Assembly (NCBI RefSeq): GCF_019977235.1
Contig: NZ_AP024646.1
Location: forward strand, 2,666,001 to 2,730,000
Direction: 5' to 3'
Length of the DNA stretch: 64,000 nt
From: Arthrobacter sp. StoSoilB5
GTDB taxonomy: Bacteria > Actinomycetota > Actinomycetes > Actinomycetales > Micrococcaceae
A program made the translations under genes and the position numbers. The notes under the pieces were generated by a model, which saw only the letters and a list, made by a program, of their open reading frames with translations, did no database searches and was not told the origin of the DNA. The first letter of the stretch is position 1; each line of letters starts with the position of its first letter. Positions 34,642 to 42,939 of the stretch are shown in pieces.

Positions 34642-35883
34642 CTATCTAACTAGAATGGATTGCAACCATTCCTCCACCTCGCCTAAGCTCATTTCGAGCT
34701 GCTCTTCAGGACTGAAATGTCGTCTTTCAAGAAAGACACCTTGTTCGCCAGTCCGGAGCACAGTCTTGATATTTTCCAAAGATCCCAAGTACTTCGTGAC
34801 GAGCTCGGCCGGCTCTTCGTTGTGTGGTAGCCGGTATTTTTCAACCACGTGAACAAAACCTTTCAGTTTCTGCCACCAGACGCTTGCATTGCTGAGAGGT
34901 ATCCAAGTCGTTTGCGCTTCGGAGTCGAGGGAAACGATTGGAACGACAGCAAGAGGTGTCCCGTTGCTTTTCAGATATCCCAACATGTCATAGTCAACGC
35001 AAAAGTCGAAGACATCGAGCTCTTCGAGCATCCCAATAAGGTATTCTCGCTCAAACATTTTGAAAGGACATGTCACGTCTCGCAGGATCAGGTCAAAATC
35101 GAGAAGCTGACGTACACGTTTCAGCATGTAGTTCGCGCTTGACTCGCTGTCTCGTGAGTTTTGCCAATGCGAGACGCGCGTTGACCTGCGGTCGCCGATT
35201 GCAACTCTCACCTTGCCGGGCAAAAGCGGCTGCATAAGCAACCCGATTTGACCAAGGTTATTGCTGTTATCGCAATCAGTGAACATGATATATTCGTGGC
35301 GATCAGCCGCGGCCCTCTCCAGGCCGAATATGATGGCACCGCCTTTTACGGAGAGATCGGCACTTTTTAGCTTTTTCAAGGGAATGTTTGGGGATGGCAA
35401 CGCATCTCGAAGGCGAAGCAACTCGATTGAATCGAAGCCCTCTTCTTTGATGATTGCTTGTGCGACTTCGAAACTTCCTTGAGGGCATTCATCATCCACC
35501 ACATAGAGAGACCAGGAGACCAGACTGTCTCGGAAAAGCCAGTCGAGCTCTGCAACCTTTGCTCTTAGAGCGTCCTCGCCTGCTGGATTCAGTTCTGTTC
35601 GGGGCTGCAGTCGCCGGGCCTCCTTCCAAACGGCAAAGACGATACCTACGCTCAAAGGTTTAGCAATATTTTTCACCGCTCTTTTCGACGCCGCGAGATA
35701 AGTCACTAATTCCACAAGTATTTTGTCATTGTGGGCGAGCGTCAGTATATCTTCGGGATCGGTTATGTTTTCATTGATGCTCCTGTCGGTTATCCGAAAG
35801 GCATCGGTTCTATAGTCCCAATCACTTAGAAAGCGAATGAGATAGTCATTGTTTGGCTCAATTTTATTAGTGTGATTATTCAT
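34642..35883 (-). CDS. GT-A-type glycosyltransferase, low GC
   Basis: The 413-residue soluble protein looks like a family-2-like glycosyltransferase: SWSLYVVDDECPQGSFEVAQ (nucleotide-sugar region), HEYIMFTDCDNSNNLGQIGL with a DxD-like DCD near the middle, then RVAIGDRRSTRV and LRDVTCPFKMFEREYL. The ATG at 35883 follows GGGAGA and overlaps the end of the diiron oxygenase gene by 8 bases. Its base composition is clearly lower in GC than neighbours, a sign of transfer. The acceptor is unknown. A specialised-metabolite role is suggested by the diiron oxygenase next to it. Confidence 0.75.
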   Translation of the reverse strand: MNNHTNKIEPNNDYLIRFLSDWDYRTDAFRITDRSINENITDPEDILTLAHNDKILVELVTYLAASKRAVKNIAKPLSVGIVFAVWKEARRLQPRTELNPAGEDALRAKVAELDWLFRDSLVSWSLYVVDDECPQGSFEVAQAIIKEEGFDSIELLRLRDALPSPNIPLKKLKSADLSVKGGAIIFGLERAAADRHEYIMFTDCDNSNNLGQIGLLMQPLLPGKVRVAIGDRRSTRVSHWQNSRDSESSANYMLKRVRQLLDFDLILRDVTCPFKMFEREYLIGMLEELDVFDFCVDYDMLGYLKSNGTPLAVVPIVSLDSEAQTTWIPLSNASVWWQKLKGFVHVVEKYRLPHNEEPAELVTKYLGSLENIKTVLRTGEQGVFLERRHFSPEEQLEMSLGEVEEWLQSILVR

Positions 35884-36385
35884 TGGCGATTCTCCCACAG
35901 TTGTTAGTGCCCACCGACACGATTTGCAAAGACAGGCTCTTCTTGACCAACTCCGATCTACGCATGGTGAAGACCAGCTCGACAAGGCTGGCCAAATTGG
36001 CGTCGTGTTTGGCCTGCAGCGCCCGCAACCGGGACAGAAAATACGGCTCGACCTGAGTTTCCGGGGCCGTGAAATTAGTGAGCTTTTCTGCCTGTCGGAT
36101 CAGATCGACCGAGAAGTACGCGTGATACGCCTCGTCGCAGTAGATCCGAAAGGCGTCAAACCGCATGTCCTCAGGGATGGGGACCCGGATGTCTCCGTTA
36201 GCAATCCCCAGAGCTACGTGGTTGATGGCTAAATACTCGAGTTTGGCCGTGAAATGGAGATAACGGTACATCTGCCTTGTGAGGATCTCCTCTAGAACAT
36301 TCGGCCCGAGCTGTTGAACAAGTGGGTGACTGGCGATGGGCACGAGTTCTCTGGGGGAGAGCGCCTGTCTGAGGTACGGGTCTCG
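35876..36385 (-). pseudogene. AurF-like diiron oxygenase, C-terminal half
   Basis: About 165 residues read LSPRELVPIASHPLVQQLGP, HFTAKLEYLAINHVALGIAN and FRIYCDEAYHAYFSVDLIRQ. The ExxH pair of DEAYH and the Glu/His of KLEYLAINH match the second iron-ligand set of AurF-type N-oxygenases, which oxidise amines to hydroxylamines or nitro groups. Full-length enzymes have over 300 residues. Here an in-frame stop (TAA, 36386-36388) precedes the homology, and the first ligand set is missing. It could be translated from GTG 36343 but is unlikely to be active. Confidence 0.65.
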
Positions 36386-37057
36386 TTAGCCTCATCAAGT
36401 CCCATTAGTTGGTCATGCAGTGCTAATCCGGCGATTTTCCCCGAACATAGAAGCAGAACAAGATCTCCACGCACTTCGGATCCCCTCCTAGACAGTTGGG
36501 GCAGCTTCGATGCTTTCCCTAGCACTGTCCTAGTGACGGCCGGCTCGTAAACGTGACGCAGTTCGACGTTGCGAGATTCGCGCTGGACGTTTGATGGGGG
36601 TTGCTGGACAGAATCATGACGCCAGCGCAGAATACCGCGATACCTATCAGGACGTTCTGGACGAGTGGTGCAAGGGAATGCCGTGACGGGCAGGACCGGA
36701 GCTATGCGATACCGCCAAGTCCCTGAAGAAGATGTCGGCAGGGCCAGCCTTGGAGTGGCCGGGGCGGCGGAAGGTCGAGATCCACATGGGCAGCCATAGG
36801 ACAAAACGTGTCTAAATCCCGGGTGTGTCATGTGCGTCCTGCCCCTCCTTTCGGGTCCAGAGGCCTTCTTCTGCGCTGAGGCCGGTGCTGTGGAGCTCGG
36901 GCCCGGGCTCCTGCTCGATCGGGGCTGAAACTCAAAGCGCGGGCCCCGCCACATCCTGGCGGGTCGAGCCCACAGCAATAACCGGCGTCGACGTCGAACT
37001 TAAGTCCCTGTTTCGTAGGGCGGCTCCGGCGTAAGTTCAAAGTGGAGTCCTGAAAAT
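36386..37057. other. Stretch without recognisable genes
   Basis: Short overlapping frames only. None shows a domain, and no ribosome binding site precedes a plausible start. Given the fragments on both sides it probably holds eroded gene remnants. Confidence 0.5.
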
Positions 37058-37266
37058 CCGGGGCCGAACATCACCTACCTCGGGGGTGAGCTGGACGGCA
37101 GCACAATCACGATCTACCTCTCCGGGCAGTTCATGCTGTCAGGCGTGTGCGATATCCCGCGTGCGAAGGCCCAGCTGGAGTTCACCGCCAGGCTGCGTCT
37201 GGGGCAGCGAGCGCCCAAGTTTTCGTCAACGGACGCCCGATCGACGAGGTGCTCAGCCTCAAGTAG
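37058..37266 (+). pseudogene. GerMN-domain lipoprotein fragment, frameshifted
   Basis: One frame reads NITYLGGELDGSTITIYLSG, then QFMLSGVCDIPRAKAQLEFT, typical of the GerMN domain of actinobacterial lipoproteins. The conserved ending VFVNGRPIDEVLSLK-stop is in the next frame, finishing at 37266, so a one-base shift lies between about 37190 and 37215. The signal peptide and first half of the protein are absent. Confidence 0.6.
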
Positions 37267-37926
37267 TGCAGTCAGGGAAACTGGCGAAGACGAAGAGCAA
37301 GCATTTTTGCTTGGTCAGGACCTCCCTGGCCCTTCCTGAATTTCTTGCTTGGCGGGGCAGCCGACCGGGACGAACGGAAGGCATACACCACCGCTGCGTG
37401 ACAAATCTCCACACTTCCACGTTCCGGAAGGGCTTGAGCTGCGCTTCCGTTGCACCGTTATCAGTAAGTTGCACCGTTGTCAGCAATCAAGATCTGCGGG
37501 TGTGGCAGCGGGATGCCGAACGTCGCCAACCAACACAACGCCCTGTTAGATCGCAGCTGTGATCCACTCGGGGAACTTTCTGCCTCCCGGGATGCCGGGG
37601 ACTCTTGGGGGAGTCCACCGGCGTCGAAACGCCCCGGTCAACAAGCGATGGCGAACACCAGACCGAGAATTGTCCCCGTTGCCCAGAGAATCCCGGCCAC
37701 CGGGTACCAGCCGAAACTCGCCTCGCCACTCTGCCGACAGGAAGCTGGGGGCAACGGAAAAGCGATCGCAATGCAGTCACGCAGGTAGCGCCCTCGGACC
37801 GGTACGAAGGTGCCGAACAAGGCCGCGAAGGAGCGCCAATAGCCTCCTAGCACCTCGGGTGATCGACCCTGCACCGTTCCGCAGCCAAATCTTTACACCG
37901 CGCAGGGCCGGAGTAACGATTGGCGG
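37267..37926. other. Stretch without recognisable genes
   Basis: A minus-strand ORF at 37638-37874 encodes a somewhat hydrophobic 78-residue product ending in GWYPVAGILWATGTILGLVF. It lacks a family match or a good start signal. Nothing else is supported here. Confidence 0.45.
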
Positions 37927-38262
37927 ATGACCCCACATACAGAAACCCTTACCGTGGCCTTGGAAGACGTAGGAGACACCTCATGGTGGGCCAAGATCCT
38001 GACAATCCTTGGATCCCAGTACGGGAGCACCCAACAGCGTTTTGTGGGCCAGGTCGACGGGAAGACCCGCTACAAGAGCTCTACCTTCCCCGTGGCGGGG
38101 TCGGTCGGCCCGATCTCCCCTCAAGAGCAATGGGCTCCGGGGATGAGGGCTGCGCTGGAAGAACTGCAGCGGCATCTGGCCAGGGACGGCTGGAGGGAGA
38201 CCTCTCGCGGGAGGGATCCGTGGTCACTGAAATATGAGCGCGTGACATCCAGTCTTTCGTGA
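37927..38262 (+). CDS. Small hypothetical protein, 111 aa
   Basis: The 111-residue soluble protein ends with LEELQRHLARDGWRETSRGR followed by DPWSLKYERV. This tail pattern (GW, then G-x-x-PW and an aromatic strand) recurs in short actinobacterial hypothetical proteins. No function can be assigned. The ORF overlaps the convergent flavodoxin ORF by 142 bases, but that ORF's end looks like read-through rather than real protein. Confidence 0.5.
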   Translation: MTPHTETLTVALEDVGDTSWWAKILTILGSQYGSTQQRFVGQVDGKTRYKSSTFPVAGSVGPISPQEQWAPGMRAALEELQRHLARDGWRETSRGRDPWSLKYERVTSSLS

Positions 38263-38813
38263 CCGGACCGTTGCCCTCCCCCTGGGACGTCCACGTACGT
38301 CGTCGACAATATTCCCCAGGCATCGATGACGGGCCAGTCACGAAAATCGCCGGCGGGCAGGGTTTCTTTCGCGGCGGGCATGAGTCGCAGGAGCCTCTCG
38401 CCGATTCCCACTGGCGGCGCGTTCGGGTCCCACGCGCCGAAGAAGACGCGCTCATTGCGTGGGTGGAGTAGCGCCTGCAGCTCGTCGAACTCCTTCGGCC
38501 TGCTGGCCACCACCACGTCCTGGCCGTCCTTATCCACCAGATCGTTGCCAAGAGGGCCGCTGCTGAAGAGCCAAACGGGGCGCCGGTTCAGATCCGTCTG
38601 ATGCCGCTTCGCAAAGGTAGTGGCATCCTTTAGCCAATGGAACATGTAGGCGGCACCGCCGATGATGACGGCGTCGTACGGGCCGACGTCGTTAACTTCG
38701 TTTACGGAGCGGGCTTCGGCCGGTACGCCGGCCGCTTGGAGACGGGTTGCAATGCGCCCGGCTATCTCGGCGGTTGCACCGTGTCTGGTGGCGAAGGCGA
38801 CGAGGACATTCAT
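38121..38813 (-). CDS. Flavodoxin-domain protein, C-terminus probably altered
   Basis: The first roughly 165 residues form a flavodoxin domain (menaquinone-dependent protoporphyrinogen oxidase/HemG-like): MNVLVAFATRHGATAEIAGR as the FMN-phosphate loop, AVIIGGAAYMFHWLKDA, VWLFSSGPLGND and LPAGDFRDWPVIDAW. These proteins bind FMN and transfer electrons. After VIDAW the sequence loses homology and runs on about 65 residues into the opposite gene. The natural end has probably been lost by a small deletion or frameshift near 38310. A universal stress protein fragment lies just upstream. Confidence 0.75.
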   Translation of the reverse strand: MNVLVAFATRHGATAEIAGRIATRLQAAGVPAEARSVNEVNDVGPYDAVIIGGAAYMFHWLKDATTFAKRHQTDLNRRPVWLFSSGPLGNDLVDKDGQDVVVASRPKEFDELQALLHPRNERVFFGAWDPNAPPVGIGERLLRLMPAAKETLPAGDFRDWPVIDAWGILSTTYVDVPGGGQRSGHERLDVTRSYFSDHGSLPREVSLQPSLARCRCSSSSAALIPGAHCS

Positions 38814-38848
38814 TGGTGAACCTTCTCTCTTGAAGCGGCTGGACTTGC

Positions 38849-39121
38849 CTACGCGTCCCTACGCTCGTAGTCGCGCGGGACCAGCACCATGGGAACGGGC
38901 AATGCCCGCAGCACCTTGTTGGCGGTGCTGCCGATGAACAGCTTGTTCGGTTCCGCAAGGCGCGATGAACCCACCAGCAGGATTTCATTGTCATCCCATT
39001 CGAGGTCGTCGATAGCTTCCTCGTTGACCGCTTCACCGCTGTCCCCTTCGGCGTCCAACTCCACCAGGGAGACCAGTCGCAGCGGTATGCCTCGGCGTAT
39101 CGACCAATCAATAGCGGCGTC
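38849..39121 (-). pseudogene. Universal stress protein (UspA) fragment
   Basis: About 91 residues on the minus strand match the body and C-terminus of a UspA-fold protein: AAIDWSIRRGIPLRLVSLVE near the start, EILLVGSSRLAEPNKLFIGS and NKVLRALPVPMVLVPRDY. The first strand and the VGVDGS-type start are missing. At about 39121 the sequence switches to a piece of an alcohol dehydrogenase gene, so the 5' end was replaced by recombination. Confidence 0.75.
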
Positions 39122-39345
39122 ATTTCGACGACAATCTTCCCTGGCTGTTCGTTTGACTCCATATAGCGGTAGGCGCCAACCACTTGCTCGAAAGCAAAGA
39201 CGCGGTCGACTCTGGGCCTCAGGGCGCCGGAGCTAATCCCCTCGAGGACGAATTCGACACCTCGCTGCCGCTCATCGGCCCGTCCGACGTGGTTGAACAT
39301 TGAGTACGGGTGGAAGACCGATTGAGTCCTGCACATTTGCGGCCA
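39122..39345 (-). pseudogene. Duplicated C-terminal piece of a quinone oxidoreductase-type ADH gene
   Basis: This 224-base segment repeats 58193-58415 with four substitutions and one single-base indel. It encodes the last roughly 73 residues of the ADH (SVFHPYSMFNHVGRADE through FAFEQVVGAYRYMESNE) but not its stop codon. It is joined to the UspA fragment on one side and to about 70 bases of unassigned DNA next to the IS element on the other. Confidence 0.9.
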
Positions 39346-39414
39346 CGTCTCGATAGGCCGAGGAACACGCAACGATACTCTTTCAGCGACTTGGGGAGCA
39401 CTATGGGACGACTA

Positions 39415-40359
39415 AGGCGTGTCTCTTAATTGCCGGGGAGGTCGTTGGTCAGAATGGTCGGGTGAGTTCGCGTTATGCCGTGTTGTCCGATGCCCAGTGG
39501 GAGTTCATTGCCCCGTTGATGCCTGATTCCTCGGGGAAGCCGGGACGGCCGTTCAATGACCACCGGTTGATGACCGAGGGCATCATCTACCGCTACCGGG
39601 CAGGCATTCCCTGGCGGGATCTGCCGCCCCATTTCGGGTCGTGGAAGACAGTGTGGAAGCACCACCGCCGCAACAGCGCCAGCGGGACCTGGGACAAGGT
39701 CCTGGCTGCGTTGTTGACCCGCGCCGACGCGGCAGGGCTGATCAACTGGGAGGTGTCGGTGGACTCCACGATCAACCGCGCCCACCAGCACGGCACCAAC
39801 CTTCCCCGCCACACAGGGGGACCTCTCGAATTACATGAATCTGCTCGAGGAGCCTGATGATCACGCCATCGGCCGCTCCCGCGGCGGGCTGACCACCAAG
39901 ATCCACGCCCTGGTTGACGGCAACATGCGCCCCCTGGTTCTGCTTCTGGGGCCTGGCCAGGGCGGGGACTCGCCCATGTTTGAAAAGCTCATGGACGCCC
40001 TGACGGTCGGACGGATTGGTCCGGGAAGGCCCCGCACCCGCCCGGACCGGGCCCTGGCAGACAAGGCCTACTCATCCAAGGCCATCCGGGCCTACCTGCG
40101 CGGGCGTGGCATTGAATGCGTCATCCCCGAAAAGGACGACCAGAAAGCCAACCGCAAACGCAAAGGCTCCGCCGGCGGGCGACCCGTCACCTACGACAAG
40201 GACGCCTACAAACGACGCAACGTCGTCGAGCGCAGCTTCAACACCCTCAAGCAATGGCGCTCCCTCGCCACCCGCTATGACAAACTGGCCCTCACATACC
40301 GCTCAGCGACCGTTCTACACGCCGTCACCATCTGGAGCACCGCATTAAAAGACACGCCT
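39415..40359 (+). mobile_element. IS5-family (IS427-like) insertion sequence, complete
   Basis: The element is about 945 bp and is bounded by near-perfect inverted repeats (left AGGCGTGTCTCTTAAT, right complement AGGCGTGTCTTTTAAT) and a TA on each side, consistent with a TA target duplication. It carries two overlapping transposase frames. Its right end falls one base from the stop of an SMR efflux gene. A deleted copy with the same ends lies at 53727-54091. Confidence 0.88.
39462..39857 (+). CDS. IS5-family transposase, first frame
   Basis: The first 131-residue frame has the DUF4096-type N-terminus (VLSDAQWEFIAPLMP; IIYRYRAGIPWRDLPPHFGS) and the first catalytic Asp in VSVDSTINRAHQ. It ends where the second frame begins. 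A frameshift at about 39840-39855 is needed for a full DDE enzyme. Several IS5-group elements do this by ribosomal slippage, but a mutation is equally possible here, because no obvious slippery run is seen at the junction. Confidence 0.85.
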   Translation: MSSRYAVLSDAQWEFIAPLMPDSSGKPGRPFNDHRLMTEGIIYRYRAGIPWRDLPPHFGSWKTVWKHHRRNSASGTWDKVLAALLTRADAAGLINWEVSVDSTINRAHQHGTNLPRHTGGPLELHESARGA

Positions 40360-40362
40360 TAG
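39835..40362 (+). CDS. IS5-family transposase, second frame
   Basis: The second frame (175 residues) carries GRSRGGLTTKIHALVDGNMR, the second catalytic Asp in ALADKAYSSKAIRAYLRGRG and the Glu in RRNVVERSFNTLKQWRSLAT. Together with the first frame it makes a complete DDE transposase. The TAG stop is formed at the right end of the element with the flanking base. Confidence 0.88.
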   Translation: MNLLEEPDDHAIGRSRGGLTTKIHALVDGNMRPLVLLLGPGQGGDSPMFEKLMDALTVGRIGPGRPRTRPDRALADKAYSSKAIRAYLRGRGIECVIPEKDDQKANRKRKGSAGGRPVTYDKDAYKRRNVVERSFNTLKQWRSLATRYDKLALTYRSATVLHAVTIWSTALKDTP

Positions 40363-40683
40363 CTAGTGCGCCGCGCTCAGCTCAATGAGCAGGACGCCTG
40401 CCATGATGAAAACGAGTCCGGCAATCATGACAGGAGTGAGGCGTTCCTTGAATAAGATGCGGCTGGCGATCGCCGTAAGGGCGACTCCGGCGGCAGCCCA
40501 GATGCCGTAGGCCACGCCGAGGCTCATGCCTTGCTCCAATGTCAGGCTGAGAAGCGCAATGGCCAGTGTGTATCCAGCGCCGACGACGAGGTACAAGAAC
40601 CTTTTGCCATGGGACGCCAGACGCAGGCAAAGGGTGGCGCTTACTTCCGTGAGGATTGCCGTGGCCAATAGCAGCCACATCAT
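40363..40683 (-). CDS. SMR-family multidrug efflux subunit (1)
   Basis: The 106-residue protein has four hydrophobic helices and the essential membrane Glu in LLLATAILTEVSAT (about residue 13). GVAYGIWAAAGVALTAIASR is the family signature. SMR proteins export cationic compounds in exchange for protons. It overlaps the partner SMR gene by 4 bases, like two-component EbrAB-type pumps. The IS element inserted just after its stop without damaging it. Confidence 0.9.
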   Translation of the reverse strand: MMWLLLATAILTEVSATLCLRLASHGKRFLYLVVGAGYTLAIALLSLTLEQGMSLGVAYGIWAAAGVALTAIASRILFKERLTPVMIAGLVFIMAGVLLIELSAAH

Positions 40684-41021
40684 GGCGTTACCTCTTTTTT
40701 GGGTTGTTTGCGCGAACCGAGTTCAACACAGAGCACGCCGCCGATGACCAAGGCGACACCCACGAGGATCTTTGGAGTCAAGGGTTCGGCAAAGAGGAGC
40801 GCCGCGAGGAGCACCGTGAGAACCACGCCGAGAGCAGCCCATATTCCATAGGCAACTCCCAGCGCCAGGCCTGCCCGGAGGACTCCGGAGAGGAAGGCGA
40901 AGGAGGCGGCGTACCCGGCAACGACGATGATGAAGAAGACCGGCTCGTTCAGCGCCGCTTTCAGGGCGAGGGACGCGGTTACCTCGCTGATGATCGCGCA
41001 GCCCAGAAGTATCCACTTCAT
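40680..41021 (-). CDS. SMR-family multidrug efflux subunit (2)
   Basis: The 113-residue partner has four helices, the Glu of LLGCAIISEVTAS and the GVAYGIWAALGVVLTVLLAA signature, followed by a short basic tail. The two subunits probably form a heterodimer with opposite membrane topology. The CGNR regulator gene lies upstream on the same strand, 153 bases away, and may control the pump. Confidence 0.9.
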   Translation of the reverse strand: MKWILLGCAIISEVTASLALKAALNEPVFFIIVVAGYAASFAFLSGVLRAGLALGVAYGIWAALGVVLTVLLAALLFAEPLTPKILVGVALVIGGVLCVELGSRKQPKKEVTP

Positions 41022-41174
41022 GCATTAAGTCCTTGTGAAGTCGTCAGTCAGTCAATTTGGTGCCGCGGCGTCAGCGGGATCGATTCCGTTGTGGCTGCGC
41101 CGCAAGGCAACCCTCCAATCTTTCGCGTTCCGGACAGCGGCCACCAGTGGCACAAATGCCCATATGCGATTGAT

Positions 41175-41777
41175 TCAGGCCAAAATGTCTGGTGCGGGAG
41201 CTGAGCCCTTTTTGCGGGCGTATGCGCGGTTGGCTCGTTGCCTGGCGCCGCAGCGGGCGGAGCACCACTGCCGCCTCCCGTGCGTTCTGACCATAAGGCG
41301 ATCGCAGGGTTCGGACGCGCAGCGTGCAATTCGGGCCGCATCAGGGCCCGTCAATAGTGCGGCTGCGTCCTCCGCGATTTGCGCCATTGCGTGATCGACG
41401 ATCTGAGTGAGCGGATGGCTGGCGACGCGGTTCAGGCCCTCGTCGGGGCTGTATCGCAGCAAGGCGGCGCTTGGCACTGCCGAAAGGGCGCGGTTGATGC
41501 CTTCCAGCGAGTCGGGATCGGGAGCGGTGCCCTCGGCATGCGCCAGCAGCACGGCGCGGAGCTTCCTTCTTAGATCCGTGAGCTGAAGCTGGCAGTACTC
41601 CAGCAGGCCGGTGCCGTGAGGCGCCAGGCCATGGCCGACGAGCCATGCCGTGGCGTTCATGGGGCTGTCCAGTTCATCGAGCTGCTGCCCTCCCGGAAGC
41701 GTGACAACACTGTTGGCCAGCGCCAGGCACAGGTGCTCGGCGGTTCCCGGAGCGTCAGGAAGTGGAACTATGGTCAT
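41175..41777 (-). CDS. CGNR zinc-finger (ABATE domain) transcriptional regulator
   Basis: The 200-residue protein has an N-terminal ABATE domain (LCLALANSVVTLPGGQQLDE, then LRRKLRAVLLA) and a C-terminal CGNR zinc finger (CASEPCDRLMV, then GRRQWCSARCGARQRANRAY, about 150-190) with four Cys ligands. CGNR proteins are stress or metabolite-linked regulators. It is divergent from a luciferase-like monooxygenase, with a 41-base dyad between them. Confidence 0.88.
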   Translation of the reverse strand: MTIVPLPDAPGTAEHLCLALANSVVTLPGGQQLDELDSPMNATAWLVGHGLAPHGTGLLEYCQLQLTDLRRKLRAVLLAHAEGTAPDPDSLEGINRALSAVPSAALLRYSPDEGLNRVASHPLTQIVDHAMAQIAEDAAALLTGPDAARIARCASEPCDRLMVRTHGRRQWCSARCGARQRANRAYARKKGSAPAPDILA

Positions 41778-41799
41778 CTGATCACGGTATCAGTTGCAA

Positions 41800-41840
41800 T
41801 TTAGCGTGATAAGTCTTTATCGTGTAGCTATCACGCTAAA
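41800..41840. promoter_or_regulatory. Large dyad operator between CGNR and LLM genes
   Basis: Perfect 12-base arms TTTAGCGTGATA and TATCACGCTAAA are separated by 17 bases. Further GTGATA/TATCAC-like boxes flank it (ATCACGGTAT at 41781-41790, TTATCGTG at 41818-41825 and ACCGTGATAG upstream of the LLM gene), so several half-sites occupy the divergent promoter. Confidence 0.75.
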
Positions 41841-41874
41841 AACATCCACATACCGTGATAGGTGAGGTAGTTCC

Positions 41875-42939
41875 ATGATTCGTCCGCGTCCTTCCGGCAC
41901 GGCCCCGTTCGCGCTGTCAGTGCTCGACAATGCGTTGACCGGCGCCGGCTTTTCAGCCCAGGAAGTCTTCAATGACGTCATTGAACTCGCACGGCTTGCC
42001 GATGAGCGCGGTTACCAGCGGTTCTGGATGTCAGAGCACCACGCCATGCCCGGCGCCTCCATACCGTCCCCTCAGCTCATGGTGGCCAGGCTCGTCGGCG
42101 AGACCCGGCACATCCGGCTCGGCGCGGGCGGAATCATGCTGCCCAATCACGTTCCCCTGATGATCGCCGAGCAGTTCGGCATGCTGGACGCACTGGCTCC
42201 CGGGCGGATCGACCTGGGTCTGGGGCGGGCTCCTGGAACTGACGGAGCAACGGCGGCGGCGCTGCGTCGTCGTCATGGCGCAAATGACGACTTTCCCGAG
42301 CAGATCGATGAATTGCTCGGGTTCCTTGGGAACGATTTTCCGGAGGATCATCCCTACCGGGGCGTGCCGGCCGTACCGGGCCCCTGGCAGGAAGAGCAGA
42401 ACCGGGTCCCGCAGGCCAATTCACGCGCCGACATTTGGATTCTGGGATCCTCCATCTATTCGGCGCACCTGGCCGCCCGCCTCGGCCGGCCATACGCCTT
42501 TGCGCTGCAGTTCGGCAGCGCAGACATTCTGAATGCCATGCGCATCTACCGCGAGAACTTCCGCCCTTCACCGTTCCTGGACAAGCCCTACAGTCTGGTC
42601 AGCGTGGGCGTGGTCGCAAATGATGATCCGGCTGAGGCGCGGCGCCAGTCGGCGACGGCGGCCCTGGCGATGCTGAGGATGTTCCAGCGCAAGACTTTTT
42701 CAATCTTCCCGCCCGAAGAGGTTGAAGCCTTTCAGGCTACCTTCCAGGAGAGGCAGATTATTGAGGAGTACACCGACCGGGTAATTCATGGAACGGCGGC
42801 CGAGGTGGCGCAGGGGCTGGAGGAGCTTCACGGCCAGACTCGTGTTGACGAGGTCATGCTGGTTGTACAGGGGCACTCGCGCCGTGTGCAATCACGCACA
42901 GTGGAATTGCTGGCAGACCACTACAACATGACCGCCTAG
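41875..42939 (+). CDS. LLM-class flavin-dependent monooxygenase
   Basis: The 354-residue protein is a bacterial-luciferase-fold enzyme: YQRFWMSEHHAMPGASIPSP near 50, RLGAGGIMLPNHVPLMIAEQ, GRIDLGLGRAPGTDG, and ILGSSIYSAHLAARLGRPYA near 190. These enzymes use reduced flavin to oxygenate small molecules. It starts after GAGG and is probably controlled by the divergent CGNR protein through the dyad. The last four bases overlap the convergent HxlR gene. Confidence 0.9.
   Translation: MIRPRPSGTAPFALSVLDNALTGAGFSAQEVFNDVIELARLADERGYQRFWMSEHHAMPGASIPSPQLMVARLVGETRHIRLGAGGIMLPNHVPLMIAEQFGMLDALAPGRIDLGLGRAPGTDGATAAALRRRHGANDDFPEQIDELLGFLGNDFPEDHPYRGVPAVPGPWQEEQNRVPQANSRADIWILGSSIYSAHLAARLGRPYAFALQFGSADILNAMRIYRENFRPSPFLDKPYSLVSVGVVANDDPAEARRQSATAALAMLRMFQRKTFSIFPPEEVEAFQATFQERQIIEEYTDRVIHGTAAEVAQGLEELHGQTRVDEVMLVVQGHSRRVQSRTVELLADHYNMTA

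Noticed and set aside
36292..36978. Minus-strand ORF of 228 codons upstream of the diiron oxygenase
   Set aside because: No recognisable domain and the frame does not match the oxygenase frame. It was not accepted as its missing N-terminus.
37638..37874. Hydrophobic minus-strand ORF of 78 codons
   Set aside because: It might be a membrane protein remnant, but there is no start signal or family match.
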